Assembly (NCBI GenBank): GCA_963678705.1
Contig: OY783219.1
Span: 3,224,001-3,288,000, forward strand
Source: Panorpa germanica
Taxonomy: Eukaryota; Arthropoda; Insecta; Mecoptera; Panorpidae
DNA: 64,000 nucleotides
Reading direction: 5' to 3'
The notes beneath the pieces are model-generated. The model was not told where the DNA came from, ran no database searches, and saw nothing but the letters and a program-made list of their open reading frames with translations. This document shows positions 1-13,126 of this stretch, one piece after another. Position numbers and translations under genes: made by a program. Each line of letters begins with the position of its first letter. Position 1 is the stretch's first letter.

Positions 1-2749
1 ATTATGAACTCACAGTTGAAATGCTCTGTGAGTTATGAGGATGCAATACTGCAACATAGATCGTGAAGCATGGAGAGGAGAGGGGTGACACAATGGGAGT
101 AGAATGAGATAAATGCTGGATGTGGAGGAATTCACCTCGTTGCACTGGAGGAAACTATTCTCTAAAATAATAAACCCTGTAATTAGCATAAATATTATTG
201 TTGTTGTGGCTGTATTTGTAGGTTATAAACTTGTTTGATTCAAAAGGACCACTGTACTGTCATGTTTCATGTTTTAAGTTTTAACAAAGTTGAAGAATGC
301 ATACTTATGAAACTGAAAAATGAAATTTCAAGCAAAACAGTAGGTGTGAAAGATACTTTAGCTCATCAACCGTTAAAAGTAACACGTAAAGAGAATTGAA
401 TCAATAGAAACGACAGCAAACATTTCTTAGCATATAAGGACAATTAACTTTGCATATAAACCCTTACAGGATACCCTAGTGTGTGTGTGTGTAACAATAT
501 TTTTTGAAATAAGGACAAAGATATAACTGAGAAAGACTTTTTACCTTAAAATATAGCAATGTCTTATTTCTCAGCTATCTAAAAAATTAAAAAATAAAAA
601 ATACAAAATAACTTTTAAACAAAAAGAAAAAGAAAACGAAGAAGAGAAAAAGCCATCTCATGTGACACATAATACGAATAATATTAACATAATAGTAAAA
701 TTTACAGAATCATGTAAAAAAATATATATCCCTGTCAGAAGCAGATCGCAGTCCGCAATATTCCTGCTACTGCTCCTGCTCCTGCGTTCCCATTCTTCCT
801 GTTTCAAATGGTCTATGGCTCGGTGTATAGCCCTGCGTTTCCCTGACACATTATAGCAGTGGCGTGCAATAAAAAATAAACCAATTTTGTCGTACTTTAG
901 TTTTTCTATTGATTTAAAATGATCGCTCTTGTTGGAACATCCTTAAAACAACCGCTCTTGTTGAAGGACCATATAGATCTCCTAATTACTTTCTTCAATG
1001 TATTAAGAAAGCATCAATTATCTTGATAACCTTTTTGGACTTAATCGTATTAGTTTTTGAATGAGTCATATGATGGTAGTGTATATTTTGCTTTGCCAAT
1101 AATGCAGAATTTTTGTCTTTTCCAGGGATATCAATTGATGGTCTAAAATTCCACCGTCAATGTATTTCACCGCGTTGAAAGAGGTGTACCAGTAAAAGAA
1201 TGGGTAATAGTCATGATGACGAGAGACGTGGAGGAAGGGGGAGGGTTTCCCACCCATCCCAACGAATAACGAGTGGTGCAATATCTCACAAAATTAAACC
1301 ACCGTAAAAACTTTTATATTTACACTGAGTTAAAAAAATATCTCTATAACTATAACCATGGGAATATGCAGAACAGATAATACAAATTCTTTGGTAGACA
1401 TTGATAAAGGGCAGGCCAAGAAAACGTGCTGGCCGGGGGAAGGGGGAGGGGGTTGGGATCAGAGGGTATTATGGACAAATACCCAGGTCCGGTTCAACGG
1501 ATACGGGGATGTGTTTGCGGTCATATACTCATAAGTTTAAACTTAGATTGTTTGCATAGCTAGATAGCTCGGAGACTCGGGTGGTGACACACAACGAAGC
1601 GTACTTATAGTCTATTTATTTATTATTTCATTTAATTAAGTCTTGAGGCACCCTCCTTTTCAGTCTACTGAAGGTAGTCCTGTCTTCCTTTAGGTTAGTT
1701 ACTAATATATTTGGATGGTTCACAACTCGGTCTGTTCGAGTTCTAATTTCAGTTAAGATACTATAAGGATTTCCTTGGATGCCAACCACTGTAAGTTGAT
1801 CCAGCCCTGCGAGAACTATCGTCGACAAATAGTGTAGAAGCGCATGGATGAAAAGATACAGACTAGAGCAGACCAGCGCGGCGGTCCGTTGGATAATATG
1901 CTTTAAGGATTATCCAGACTGGTCACGCTGAAATTACAAATGATGAACTAGCAGGAGGAGTGGGAAGAGGATCGTAGGGCATGATATACAGATACTGATA
2001 TTAATATACGGGTGAATGCCGGAAAGAAATGGATCTAATCAATATGGATAAGCATAGAGAATTGCCTCAGGGATGCTACATCGATTCATTTTAGAGTAGG
2101 AATATTTATACAAGTAAATTGGTCAACATCAATAGTCTTTCATGCAAGAAAAATGAAATAATATACAAAAGTTAGAAATTAAATTAGATTCTCTAGATGC
2201 AAGCGTCTGTAAATTCGCATTTGATTATCGAATGGATCATAAAAGGAAAAGGAAACGAGAGAGGGAATGGTCTACTATATGGAGATGCAGTTTCTGCTTA
2301 AAAGTAGTTGGTTCCACTACGAGAGAGACCATACCCTCTACATTTTTATGTAGGCCTCCATAACTCACAACAAAAACACATTTCCGCTAAACGCGCTCGA
2401 CTTCCGTCCATCGCCTGCCGTGCGCCGTGACGCCTCCTTGAATTTTATACAAAACATTTAAGCATCAAATCTGTAGCTCTGATTTATTTTATAGGGTTTT
2501 ATTGCTATTGCTATAAATATTACGCTTAATAGTTTTATTTATTGTTTTATAGAATTGAAAAAGATGTATGAGTATTGCGAATTTGCTTTAGCTAGAATAG
2601 AATACAGAGACGGACGGGTCAGTCGGTCGTCAAGAGCCCCTCCTAGCTTAAAATAACCCTGGCAGAGACTGTTATGTATTTCACAGTGTCCTCGTTGTTA
2701 TGTCTTCGTCAATTTTATTATTAATTGAAGATCAAATCAGTACAAAAAT
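1..2749. other. Non-coding stretch without a recognised gene
   Basis: I see no supported gene. The longest open frames are about 60-70 codons, low in complexity, and without splice or family evidence. Contents: a short hairpin at the very start (CTCACAG with CTGTGAG, 10-base loop); a (GT)n run near 479-492; an A-rich, then purine-rich stretch at 583-655; an imperfect CTGCTC run near 767-785; and a G-rich run at 1435-1457, listed separately. Confidence 0.6.
1435..1457 (+). other. G-quadruplex-type motif
   Basis: Four G-runs (5, 5, 5 and 3 bases) are separated by loops of only one or two bases. This satisfies the usual intramolecular G-quadruplex pattern on the + strand. The flanks are AT-rich, so the run stands out. 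Whether it folds or acts in the cell cannot be seen here. Confidence 0.5.
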
Positions 2750-3362
2750 AGCATATTTTAGGTAATGTTTTTTGACGACACAGATAATAAATAATTATTT
2801 CTATAATTACTACATGATAAAATAATATTTAAAGAATATTTTGTGAAATTTTCATAATTAAATACGAACAAATAAGTTAATGGCAGCGAATCTCCGCATA
2901 CGTTACAAAAAGAAGTAACATTGCGGTGTCACTCATAACTCATCACTGGATTGTCTGAAATCGAAACACCAAAATGATTTTATTAGTTGATAAGTTTCTG
3001 CAGGTAACACTGTCTTTTATTGATTTCTCAATATTTTCCAGCATTTAGAAGTCAAAATACCGATCAGAAACTTTGTTATTTTAAAATACGTTAAAATTAA
3101 ATAAAAAAGAAAAACTCGACAGCGTTACCTCGGCATTTATGTAAAGAAAGAGTGTGCAAAATGTCTAAAGGATCGGTGTAGTAGATTTTGAGCTAGAGAG
3201 AATACCGACTCTGGAAAGGCTAAGTGTGAGAAAACGCGTTTAAAAGTTTCAAAGAAAGACGAAACCAGACCAGAGTCCGGAAGACTTAAAACTCTATATC
3301 TCCGACAGTTTTACTCCAATCGACTTCAAATTTTCACACAATAAACTTAATATAAATAAATA
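2750..3362 (-). repeat. Dispersed repeat, inverted copy 1
   Basis: This segment is the reverse complement of 5999-6624 along nearly its whole length, with small indels. Shared landmarks include the complement of GTCGATTGGAGTAAAACTG near 3310-3328 and the block around 2881-2955 containing the CGAATCTCCGCATACGTTAC-type sequence. The strand label only marks orientation relative to copy 2. No coding potential or transposase motif is visible. It is probably a fragment of a non-autonomous mobile element. Confidence 0.8.
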
Positions 3363-3379
3363 GCTAACCCAAAAAATTA

Positions 3380-3650
3380 AATAAAAGTTTATAATATTGT
3401 ATACGCCAAAGTGTAAGTCGCCAGTGCTTTCGCTCGTTTCGCTAGATAGCTGTGGCACGCAATGAGCCAGTAATAATCCGATGGTCTGAAGCTCCACCGC
3501 GGGGTCAGGGGTCAGGGATGCTGGTGCGGTTGCAGCATCATGTTTCGGGGCGCATTTAACACTACGTCGTTCCAAAAACCGGGTGCCGACCCATCGGGTC
3601 GGCCATGCAACGGAATACGTCGGACATTTTTGTACTTTTTGTGGGTACAT
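3380..3650. other. GC-richer island with an unassigned minus-strand open frame
   Basis: About 3420-3650 is clearly richer in GC than its surroundings. On the minus strand, 3650-3294 stays open for 118 codons from an ATG. The first ~90 residues are mixed and polar; the rest runs into copy 1 of the inverted repeat and becomes hydrophobic AT-rich translation. I recognise no domain. A perfect 8-bp hairpin (GCCGACCC, loop ATC, GGGTCGGC) lies at 3585-3603. It may be a remnant of a mobile element or an isolated exon; nothing decides between them. Confidence 0.25.
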
Positions 3651-5998
3651 AAAATGTTATAGCTATTTGTTATACAAAACATATTTGAGTTATGGCGAAT
3701 AACAGGTTATAGTTGTAAATATGTGTAATAAATATTAACAGAGTGTTTAAAAATATAACAACCTCAGCTGTTAACACAGCAGACATATAGCTTAGCTCCG
3801 TACCACACAAAAAACAGAAATATTAAAGGATTTAACTTTTCGAGTAGATAACAATATTTTCGGGGCACCCAGTTATCTATTTAACCACAACTTTTTCCAC
3901 ATGAATTATATTTTACAGTTCCATCCGTATCCGCCAGAGCGCTGGCAATGCGTTCACCAGTAATAGCTATTTTCGTCGTTGTTACCATCGCCGTCAGTTT
4001 ATCATCCTTTCGGCTTACACAATGAAATTACATCGTTTTTCTTTTTTTGTTTTTAAACACATGGCTAAACTTTTTCTGAGAATTATTACATTCACCAAAA
4101 CTACTGTTTGTTAGTGTTTTTTTGTTTGTTATGTTGTTATACTTTGTTTTGTACATTGTTTGGTTGGTAACAACTAAACATTCCGCTCCGCTCTATTATT
4201 TCTGATGATACACGCGATTATTATTGTTTTTTGCTGCTTTCATGAATTTAATAAACTAATGTTATATTCAGTACTGCAGTGTTTATTTGATTAAGAGCTT
4301 TGTATAAATAAGACTATAAATCAAAATGACATGACGTCATTAAAATGGCGGCGAAGCGGGATGCGGAATGGTGTAGAGGCGGTATACTTGATTCGCGCAT
4401 TAATCTTGTAATTTGTTTGTTGTTTGTTGGTTGGAATATCCACGAAATATGTATTTTAGTCGTTTTAGTTTAAACGTAATATACTCCGTTTCACATCAGA
4501 TTCCGATTCAGACGAACTGTCCGTTTATCGTATGTGTAACTACTAAAATCTGACGGAGACGGAGATCTGATTGCTCTGATGGCATGCAAAATGTATATGT
4601 ATAGTTCAAATTACGAGAGTTCGGCGGCGACTCATACTTAAAACAAGTTGTGGGGTATAAACTAAAAAGCACTGACTCACTTATTTTTCTATAATGTATA
4701 TAGAAACGAATAAGATGCAATTCATTATCTTATTATAGATTTATACCGCTCTTATAAGCCCTTCTAAGTATAAGTCACCGCCGAACTATCGTGATTTGGA
4801 CTATATCTACATTTTACAACTAATAATAATATCTGATAAGTAAACAAACGCGCCGATAGGTTAAGCCGGCTCCAAACGATGCTATGAACACGTTCTAACA
4901 TTGGACGCATCGTTGGTCTATGCTGGAACTAGGTGTGTCCAACGTTCCCACCCCATCACACACTTGAACCACATGCCATGTACTGGTGCACGAATCGTCC
5001 AACAAAGGAAGGTTTTATACTTGAAAGTTTCTCTATTTACTTGAAAGTTTTTCTTAAACAGTGTCAGTGTCAATAATATCAACAAATTAATAAAATAAAT
5101 AAATCATTCGGATCAAACATTCGTTCTACACGGTGGAACGGTGGTAGGAAACTTGGCGTGTCAATCTTTCAATATTTAATGCAAACATTTAAATAAAGAA
5201 GTTATATAAATATTTAATGTATATATAGAACAAACGTCGCTTTTCGACGGGGTAAATGTTAGTTATTTTGTATAAAGTAGAGTGCGTGGTTTCTTCTTAC
5301 TCTTTCACACAAATTTATCACCCATCCTAAAAGTAATTAACGTAATAGATTACTTGTTAAAATCTCTAATCAAAAGTCATTCACAACCCCATTTCGATAA
5401 CTTTAGCAACAAAGTTGTCAGCCACAAGAACTGCATTCAACCAGACTTCCAGAATGAACATTTGTGGCAACACACACACACACAAACACATACATGACCT
5501 TACCAAAATTTCTAGTTACGAAAATATCTACGTATTAGCTTATACCCCTGAAACATATGCAGAGATTCTAACACAAACAGACCAGCAAACACACATAATA
5601 CATCAACTTGTAATGTCTGAAGTTTGGAACAGTTACAAGGTTTAAAGGTTTAGTGAGGGAGAGAGAGAGAAAGAGGTATATACCACTACAGAATGCCATT
5701 GAGGTAAAAACCTTGTTTCTTGATGAGTTATTGCCTCTTTGTATTTTATTTAGCGCTGCAGTGTAGCAAGCAGCGAACCTGGGCTTCTCTTAAATGCAGC
5801 CTGAGTTGAATTGCATTCATATTATGATAAAAATGTTACTGCAATGTGTACAACAGATTTAAACGATATTTCACTGAAGATAAGCGTACACTATACCGCA
5901 CTACACGCAGTGTGCAGGTTTACTTTTTTTCTTGAATTCCACTTTAATTGTTTAAGGGGAGGGTAAGATTTCAATTTAAAAAAAAAAGAATTTTTTTT
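3651..5998. other. Non-coding stretch between the two inverted repeats
   Basis: No supported gene. It holds a palindromic TGACGTCA at 4332-4339; an inverted repeat at 4872-4882 and 4907-4916 (CCAAACGATGC against GCATCGTTGG); a CA-rich microsatellite near 5468-5495; and a GA-rich run near 5655-5675. The short open frames over the CA run are low-complexity artefacts. Confidence 0.55.
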
Positions 5999-6624
5999 AT
6001 TTATTTATATTAATGTACAACATATTAAGTTTATTGCGTAAAAATTTGAAGTCGATTGGAGTAAAACTGTCGGAGATATAGAGTTTTAAGTCTTCACCTC
6101 TCTGGTTTGTTTTCGTGTTACGTTGAAACTTGAAAATGCGGATTCTCTAGCTCAAAATCTACTGGACCGATTCTTTTGAAATTTTGTACACTCTTTATTT
6201 ACATAATTGCCGAGGAAACGCTGTTGAGTTTCTTTTAATTTTTTAATTTTAACATATTTTAAAATAACAAAGTTTTTAATTTTTTTCATGAAAAATCGGT
6301 ATTTTGACTTCTAAGTGCTGTAAAAAATTGAAAAATCAATAAAAAAAAGAAAAACTCCACAGCGTTACCTGAAGAAACTAATTAACTAATGAAATCATTT
6401 TGATCTTTTGAATTCAGATAATCCAGTGATGAGTTATGAGTGGCACCGCAATGTTACTTTTCTTTTTGTGACGTCTGCGGAGATTCGCTGTCAATGCCTC
6501 ATTTCTTGATATTTATTTATGAAAATTTCACAAAGTATTCTTCAAATGTCGTTTTATCATGTAGTAATTATAGAAATAATTATATATTAATTGTGGCGTC
6601 AAAAAACATTAACGAAAATATGCT
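5999..6624 (+). repeat. Dispersed repeat, inverted copy 2
   Basis: This is the partner of 2750-3362 in opposite orientation. It has an internal fold-back: an AAACGCTGTTGAGTTTCTTTT-like arm near 6217-6237 is complementary to a GAAAAACTCCACAGCGTT-type arm near 6349-6366. The element may therefore have been built from two facing halves. The spacing of about 2.6 kb between copies would let the region form a large hairpin in single-stranded form. No open frame of note. Confidence 0.8.
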
Positions 6625-8732
6625 TATTTTTTAACGTTTTTACCATACCCCTCTCCCTAAATGGCATTGTACATTTAGGGATGCGCCCCACAGTGATTAA
6701 TTATGTTAAATAAACCTTAAATTAGCGAAAAGATACAACAGAAATATGTAGATGAAAAGTTCTTCATCGAAATAATTAAATTACAATATTCTCTGTAATA
6801 TCTACATCGGCATTAACCTGTCAATTGTAATTTTAGAGCGCTGTGTTTTGTTTTCAACGTTTTTGAAGGATAGGGATGTATATTTATATCGAAACAAACC
6901 CCCTGGGCACCCCCCTTGCACCCTTCATCCCTTGCTACTGCCACTTGTTTCAATATTTGAATTTTAAATGAAATTAAATTGATTGCTACGTAATAATGAT
7001 TTATTTGTTTAACTAATATTATTAACGGACTAAACAATAATTCGTGTTAAAACAAATGAACTTACCGGAGGAGAGGGAGGAGAAAGAGGGGAAGGAGCCA
7101 TGGAATGGTAACTAAATCGAATTTCTAGCAGTTTTATTATATATCACATTCTAAGGAAGTTCGCAACCTTAGAGAGAGATAACTGCTGAAAGTCATCTGT
7201 GTCTCTTTCTAGTTGAGCACTGCGTCTGCTTGCTTGCTTACCCCCTACCTCACCGCCTATAAACCAAGCCAGCACCAGCGGTTCGCCTAGAAAGAAACAG
7301 ATTTGACACTCGGCAGCTATCTCTCTCTTCGATGAAAACCTATCGCTTGTTCGTACGATACAATGTAAAATAATACCAAAGTCCTTTTGATAAAAGCTAA
7401 TACACCGCTAACACAGTTCTGTGTTAGTTACAAGTGAATACAGCAGACATTCAAACTGCAAAACTAAAATAAAACTATAAAACTTTTAGTTACAAATGAA
7501 TTTAATTCATAAAACCACAAAATATCACAGATCCAAATAAAATAAAAATCAAATTTACGAAGCTATTTCACATTCAAACTGTGAAACCTGTAAAATAATT
7601 TCATTATAAAATTAATTTAAACTAAAACTTTTATTACTTTTGCATATTGCATCTCTCCATCTCTCCTACACCCCTCTCTCTCTCGTATACTATAGCTACC
7701 CTTCTCTTTCCATTTTGATAATCATCTAGTTAGTGTTATTAGATAAGTACAGATTGCGTGGTATCAAATTATTAACTATGCTTTACAAAAAAATAAATTA
7801 TATTTAAAAGTTTTAAAGTAGGTTGTCACAACAGGGTGATTCTGAAGTTTTTCTCTTTTAAATCTGAAGCACGTTTTACATTTAGTTTTGTGACGTCATA
7901 AGTAATCTAAAATATTAAACCTATTAATAAGTACCACACCGACTTAAACATTATTTAAGTAAACTGTTTGTTTGTTTGTTGAATGCTACCTGTCACCCCA
8001 AACTGAGTGACCCTAAGATAAAGACCAGGTACGGGATAGAAACTTGTTGTGAAATACCAAATTGTTTTGGTATTAATTTCCAAAACGTGAACAAGGCTAA
8101 TAGTATTTATTCGAACGTCCGAAGGCACTCGTAAAAACCCGAATCGAATGTTCGGGTGTAGAATATTTGCTATATTTAAAAACATGTGTAAACAAGTAAC
8201 ACTTTTATTTAGATGGTGACTCTAAATTGCACTAGGTTCAGATGTTGTTGTCAGAAATAAGTTAAAAGGTTACCTCAAAAAATAGTAAATAAATAATTGA
8301 TTCAAGTCCACTCCTTGTATAAAAAAAATTACATTCATTTCACATTGAAAAAGCGAAATTACTTTCTTGCCAATCGAAAATTTATTGTTTTGCTAGCGCT
8401 AGAAATACTTTAATACATATTTAATCTCGTATGTGAAGCAATGAACAAATTGTATGTAGGGGAGGGATGGGGGATTAATTCATTTATGATAATTAATTCG
8501 CCGGTCGGTTAATTCGGCACGGATTGAATGGAATGGACCTCATGCTATTTGTTAACCTAATTAAATAATAACACTGAAAATATTTATTATAATGATTTAA
8601 ACATTAAGCCCAAAGCGATTATGCGCGTATAGGAATTATCAGTTCTTTATTATTTTTGGTGTTAAAATCCAGGGATGGTCAACGAAATATTACTATTCGT
8701 TGACCACTTACTTAAATAAACATATTCCTATG
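6625..8732. other. Non-coding stretch without a recognised gene
   Basis: No supported gene. Features seen: a C-rich stretch near 6899-6920; purine-rich sequence at 7066-7098; a more GC-balanced stretch at about 7180-7350 containing CCTATAAACC near 7256, which could be a TATA-type promoter but has no gene behind it; TGACGTCA at 7891-7898; and three G-runs at 8459-8473. Confidence 0.5.
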
Positions 8733-9320
8733 TTTTAATTTCTATAAAAGTGTACTATATATTGATAAAGTGGGTTACTAGAACCTCAAATGTTCAATTA
8801 TTTTTTAATAATTCCTTATATATTAAGAGATATTAACAATTAAAAAAGTCATTTTGTCTCTTTAATTATTAAAGAGATTCAACGTTGTACACATTCCAAG
8901 TGCATGTGACATCACAATCCTTGTGTAAGGTTACCAACCTTACAGCTCTTAAATTTCTGCTATATGTATTTATATTTCAAGGAACAATCAAATTTCAATA
9001 TTATGTTTGCCGTAACAGGGTTAAATAAAATAAAAACTTATTATTCTTTGACTTGACTTGATTATTTCGACTACAAACAGCTACAAAACATTACCACAGC
9101 ACTGACCTACTCAACAAATAACTGACGTTAAAATGCATTTCACGTCATACAAATATGGCCGACCATTTCTAGCGCTAAAACTACAATTCAAACTTTTAAT
9201 TGTTATATCTCCGTCAATATTTAGATATTTAATAAAATAGACACACCAATACACATTTATTAACATCAATTTCAATCAACAATAGAAAAATCAACCACTA
9301 AAAAATGAGTACACAAGCCC
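8733..9320. repeat. Diverged direct repeat, copy 1 of 3
   Basis: Two blocks recur in the same order at 9884-10280. The first contains TTAACAATTAAA...TTTAATTATTAAAG...CAACGTT. The second begins TAGCGCTAAAACTACAATTC and ends near AAAAATGAG. The 5' part (AATTTCTATAAAA, then TGTACTAT) recurs at ~10710. A perfect hairpin GTAAGGTT-ACC-AACCTTAC lies at 8925-8943. Similarity is interrupted and moderate, which suggests an old dispersed element. Confidence 0.7.
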
Positions 9321-9883
9321 ATTATATCTGTGGGACCATGGGAAGACAAATTGGAAGTCTACGTAGGCTGCAATATCACTTGGCTGCACAGGATTTAAAG
9401 TAGTGCAAGTCTGACAATTTATACACATCAAAAACAACGTTCTAGGTGGGGGAACCAACGCAGTGTAGAAACCAGACACTCGGCGATGATATGTATAATT
9501 CGGTATCATCTCAAAGAGACCGTACCTTAAGTAAAATATATTACATTAAACATACATCACTTTACATTTTGCATTTGTCGAGTGTATTTCTTTATTTTTG
9601 CATTTGCGGAAAAGTTCATAAAAATTACCGTGATTTTTACACATCAAAACTGTTGTCAACGCCTGCCTCCACTATACAGGGTTATTGAAATACCCGGATT
9701 ATGGAATATTAATTAGCAGCTAGCAGATTATGTTGTTGTAAATGCAACTGCAATGCTTCTGACCGGGACGACGTAACGATAACAAATCGTTATCAGTAAT
9801 AGTTTGCATGTTGTTATCAATAGCATGATGATACTATCAGTTTTCACTAAAAAACTATCTGCCAAACAGAATTATGTCTCTGG
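9321..9883. other. Spacer between repeat copies 1 and 2
   Basis: The open frames of 72 and 80 codons overlap each other on opposite strands around 9446-9509. Neither shows a recognisable motif. The piece near 9775-9840 has several ATCGTTATCA-like words. No gene is supported. Confidence 0.5.
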
Positions 9884-10280
9884 GTTTGTGACCCATATCT
9901 TAATGACCAATTATTTTTAAATAACTCCTTATATTTTAGGAGAAATTAACAATTAAAATTGTCATGTTTTTCTTTAATTATTAAAGGGATCCAACGTTAT
10001 AGAAAATTCCAATACATGTAGCGTTACGTCCGCTAAGTTGTTATCTCTTTATACTACAGAGAATACTTAACACAGAACTGACCGTCGTCCGCTATCTGAC
10101 TGACCGACATCCGTAGCGCTAAAACTACAATTCAATTTTTTAATTGCTATATCTCCGTCAACATTTAGATATTTAATAAAATAAAAATGCCTATACACAT
10201 TTATTAACACCAATTTCAATCAACAATTGGAAAAGCAACCTCTGAAAAATGAGGACACAAGTCCATTCTGTAGAAAGGTT
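9884..10280. repeat. Diverged direct repeat, copy 2 of 3
   Basis: It shares the TTTAATTATTAAAGGGATC block near 9973 and the TAGCGCTAAAACTACAATTC block near 10114 with copy 1. It is followed, as in copy 1, by the ATATCTCCGTCAA and CAATTTCAATCAACAAT words. The gap between the two blocks is shorter here (about 90 bases against about 220). An open frame starting at 10249 begins inside this repeat and is not regarded as a gene. Confidence 0.7.
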
Positions 10281-10707
10281 AATGGAGCACATTATTTTAG
10301 TTTGTAAAAGCAGAAAAATTCAGGCAAGTCAATTACTATTTCATTTTGCACTAAAATTAAACTTAAAACTATTAAATTTAGAAATTAAAGAACAGCATAC
10401 ATTTCTAAGATCCTACAGACACCGTAGAACCCCCCTCTCTCCCCCCCACACGATCACACACCGTCGTATTTCACAGCGCCAACATTGCACACAATGCACA
10501 ATGCGATATTTGCCGCGCTCCATTACGTCATCAATATTGTTACATATTGTTCAATATAAAACATAAATTTATTATTAATACATATAGATAATCCACTATA
10601 AAATATTGAAATACTTTTAATTGCTCTATCTGCTGGTTGGACAGAACTGTGCTTGTGCATTTTTATTTGGAAATCATCAATATGGTAATTGCGTCCTGCA
10701 CCATGCT
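10281..10707. other. Spacer between repeat copies 2 and 3
   Basis: It contains a C-rich tract near 10430-10448 and no supported gene. An open frame from 10249 to 10566 (105 codons) crosses from the repeat into this spacer. It shows no recognisable domain or splice context. Confidence 0.45.
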
Positions 10708-10960
10708 TTAATTTCTATAAAACTGTACTATGTATTGATAGAATTTACTATCAGGACCTCAAATGTCAAATTATGTTTAATATACCTCAATATTATAGGA
10801 TATATCATCTAAAGCATTAATTATTAAAGGGATCAAAAGTTATAAGTAGTCTCGTGACGTCACGTTCGAATCCTACCCTCTTTTCTGGTATGAACTGCCC
10901 TCTCTTTTATATAAAAAGTGTTACTAATATGTCAGTTGCTACATACAGCTACATACAGTG
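10708..10960. repeat. Diverged direct repeat, partial copy 3 of 3
   Basis: It begins with TTTAATTTCTATAAAACTGT, matching the start of copy 1, and continues to the TAATTATTAAAGGGATC block near 10820. It then leaves the family after about 250 bases. A palindromic TGACGTCA sits at 10855-10862, followed by a GTTCGAATCC word that resembles a tRNA T-arm, but no tRNA can be folded around it. Confidence 0.6.
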
Positions 10961-11945
10961 CTTCTTATATCCAACTACTACTTCCAAAAGCAAACATAAA
11001 AATAAAAACAAAACATATAAATTTAAACCTCTACTGCTTCACTCTTCCTGCTACTCTCCCTTCTGCTTCTACTAAGTCATTCCTTCTCTTTCCTCGCTTC
11101 TTTTCCATATCTCCGTCATTCACCTCTTCCCTTCACTACCACCCTTTAATAACTGCACAATATTCTTTTCGCTTTTTATCTTTTTGCACACCCTGCACAT
11201 CCTTTCCTCTCTATTTGCACAGTATCTGCTTCCTTTCTCTTCGTTGTATATTAAAATACGAATTATAGGAATAATTCGACATTATATTGAACTTCTACAT
11301 ATTCAAATAATATTATATTTAGAATTGAATCATTTTGTCTATCCCAGTTTTACTTTTTTCCAGGTTTTCCTGTCTTCCAGTTTTTCCCATACATATATCA
11401 CACATTTAGGGCATAAGTGGGTTGACACGTTAAATAAATGGACTCCATATAAATCAATGATTGGAGCGTTTGGGCTTACAGGACCCTTTTTTGTTACTCC
11501 TTTTTTAAGTTTGTGGCCGCCCTGTATAGCCACTGGTCACCCTCTCATAGTTACCGCGATCATGGACATCTACGACGATCCTACCCTTCATATTTTAACC
11601 CTTTAAGATCTTAGAAATAGAAATAAATAAGAAATATTGAAGCAAATGTTGTTACCCACGATAAATTATGGGGATAAGAAAATATTGTCGGAGTTATTGA
11701 TATCGCGGAGGGGGGAGGGAGGAAGGTAGGGGGTTACAGATCATGATCGCGAGAACCACGTTTTATGAAGTATTAATATTTGTTTTTATTTTATTTATAT
11801 TTGATTTATTCAAGTATGTTTACAGTTAAATGATTTTTGTACAGGGCCGGATTCACGCTATGTGTAAAAGTCGTTTGGTACTAAAGCGAATTGTGTTCAA
11901 TTGTGTAAATTTTATCATGAGATGTAATTTTTACTTTATTTATTT
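10961..11945. other. Pyrimidine-rich non-coding stretch
   Basis: From 11020 to 11240 the + strand is strongly C/T-rich, which opens long but low-complexity frames, among them a 140-codon one at 11184-11606 rich in L, I, F, H and S. No domain is recognisable. A G-rich segment at 11708-11733 has at least three GGG runs. CAGGGCCGGATTCACG at 11842 looks like a transposon end, but no partner was found. Confidence 0.45.
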
Positions 11946-12986
11946 ATTTGCCTTGACTTTTATTTGTCATAGCCACCATCAAACATTTTTTATACATATT
12001 TAACATTTTATAATTTTATTTTACAACTTTCTAAATATTTAAAAAATGATTTTTACTTTAATGTTTATCAATGCACTAGTTCTAATCCACAGTTCAAGCT
12101 TATTTTCTAACCATACTTCTCTTTTCTTTATTATATGATTTCTAACCAGGTTCGAATACCTGCTAGAACCATATAAATGGACGTATTAAATACATACATT
12201 CAGATAAAAAATTAATCTCATGGTAAAATATGTTAAACTTTAATCGAAAAATCACAAATCGCAAAAAATCACAAAAAAATGGTTGCAGTGTGAATATAAA
12301 TTACATATGTACAGATATTACAAAATACAAAATTCAAAAGGGCACACACTGTTGACAATTCGGCTCTGTGTAAACTGAAATCTTAAAGGTATCACACTTA
12401 AAACAATAATTTTAATTTTACTTGCCAAAATATCAAAATATTTTACTATATTCCAAAAGAAAATACACATATAAAATTAATAATACGACGCCATATGATC
12501 AAATAAAATCCATAGTTTAAAATTCAAATATAAAAACACGACTAAAGTCCGCCTAAATACATAAAGTTAAAAAAATAATCCACTGCAATTAATTTTTTGC
12601 TATTCTTTCATCGATGCGTTGTACTTGCTGCGTATCTCATTCTTATCTAATGCATGCAGTCGAGTTGATTAAACTATTAATGGAGGCCGAAGCCTAATGA
12701 GTTATTTCCACAAATATATTAATAAAAAATTAAAATGACTGGTATGTATTCTAGAAATTAGTTAAAAGTATTAAATCCATAATTGTCAACTTATTATTAC
12801 TGTAATTTTTATTAAAGATCATAATTTTTATCAAGTTAGTATTTCACTACTTGTAAACGTGTTTTAACCTGTTTTAACACCATGCGGATTTTTTCTATTG
12901 TTCAGATATGTGTGTTTAATTTTTGTTAACTTGTAATAATTTCACTTCCATATATTATAAATCATTCTTTTTATGTATTATTACAG

Positions 12987-13054
12987 TTTCTACTTTATAT
13001 ATCAACTCCTGGAGGATCGTACAGTTGCTAGTGCATATGACGATGTTCTAAATT
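12987..13054 (+). ncRNA. Predicted exon I-A1
   Basis: The exon is bounded by a TTATTACAG acceptor and an ATTGTAAGC donor. The same pair bounds 15549-15625 in copy B, which has a 9-base insertion. The frame is not conserved between copies, so it is taken as non-coding. The ~150 bases around the acceptor also occur near 17810-17965 and 20518-20668. Confidence 0.45.
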
Positions 13055-13126
13055 GTAAGCAATTTTATTACAATCATGAAATGTTTTTTTTAACAACATC
13101 TCATCTTAAAAATATTTCATTTACAG

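Noticed and set aside
857-870. CAGTGGCGTGCA as a hAT-type transposon end
   Set aside because: I found no inverted partner or target duplication in the window. The same applies to CAGGGCCGG at 11842.
7250-7300. TATA-type promoter at CCTATAAACC
   Set aside because: No gene, conserved start element or transcript unit lies downstream; it is mentioned only within the stretch description.
10855-10880. GTTCGAATCC as a tRNA gene end
   Set aside because: No cloverleaf fits upstream; the word lies in a partial dispersed repeat.
11184-11606. 140-codon open frame on the + strand
   Set aside because: It results from a pyrimidine-rich tract; composition is low in complexity and no motif is visible.
12140-12168. 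GGTTCGAATACC as a tRNA T-arm
   Set aside because: The hairpin is real in copy A, but no anticodon or acceptor stem can be placed around it, and copy B breaks it.
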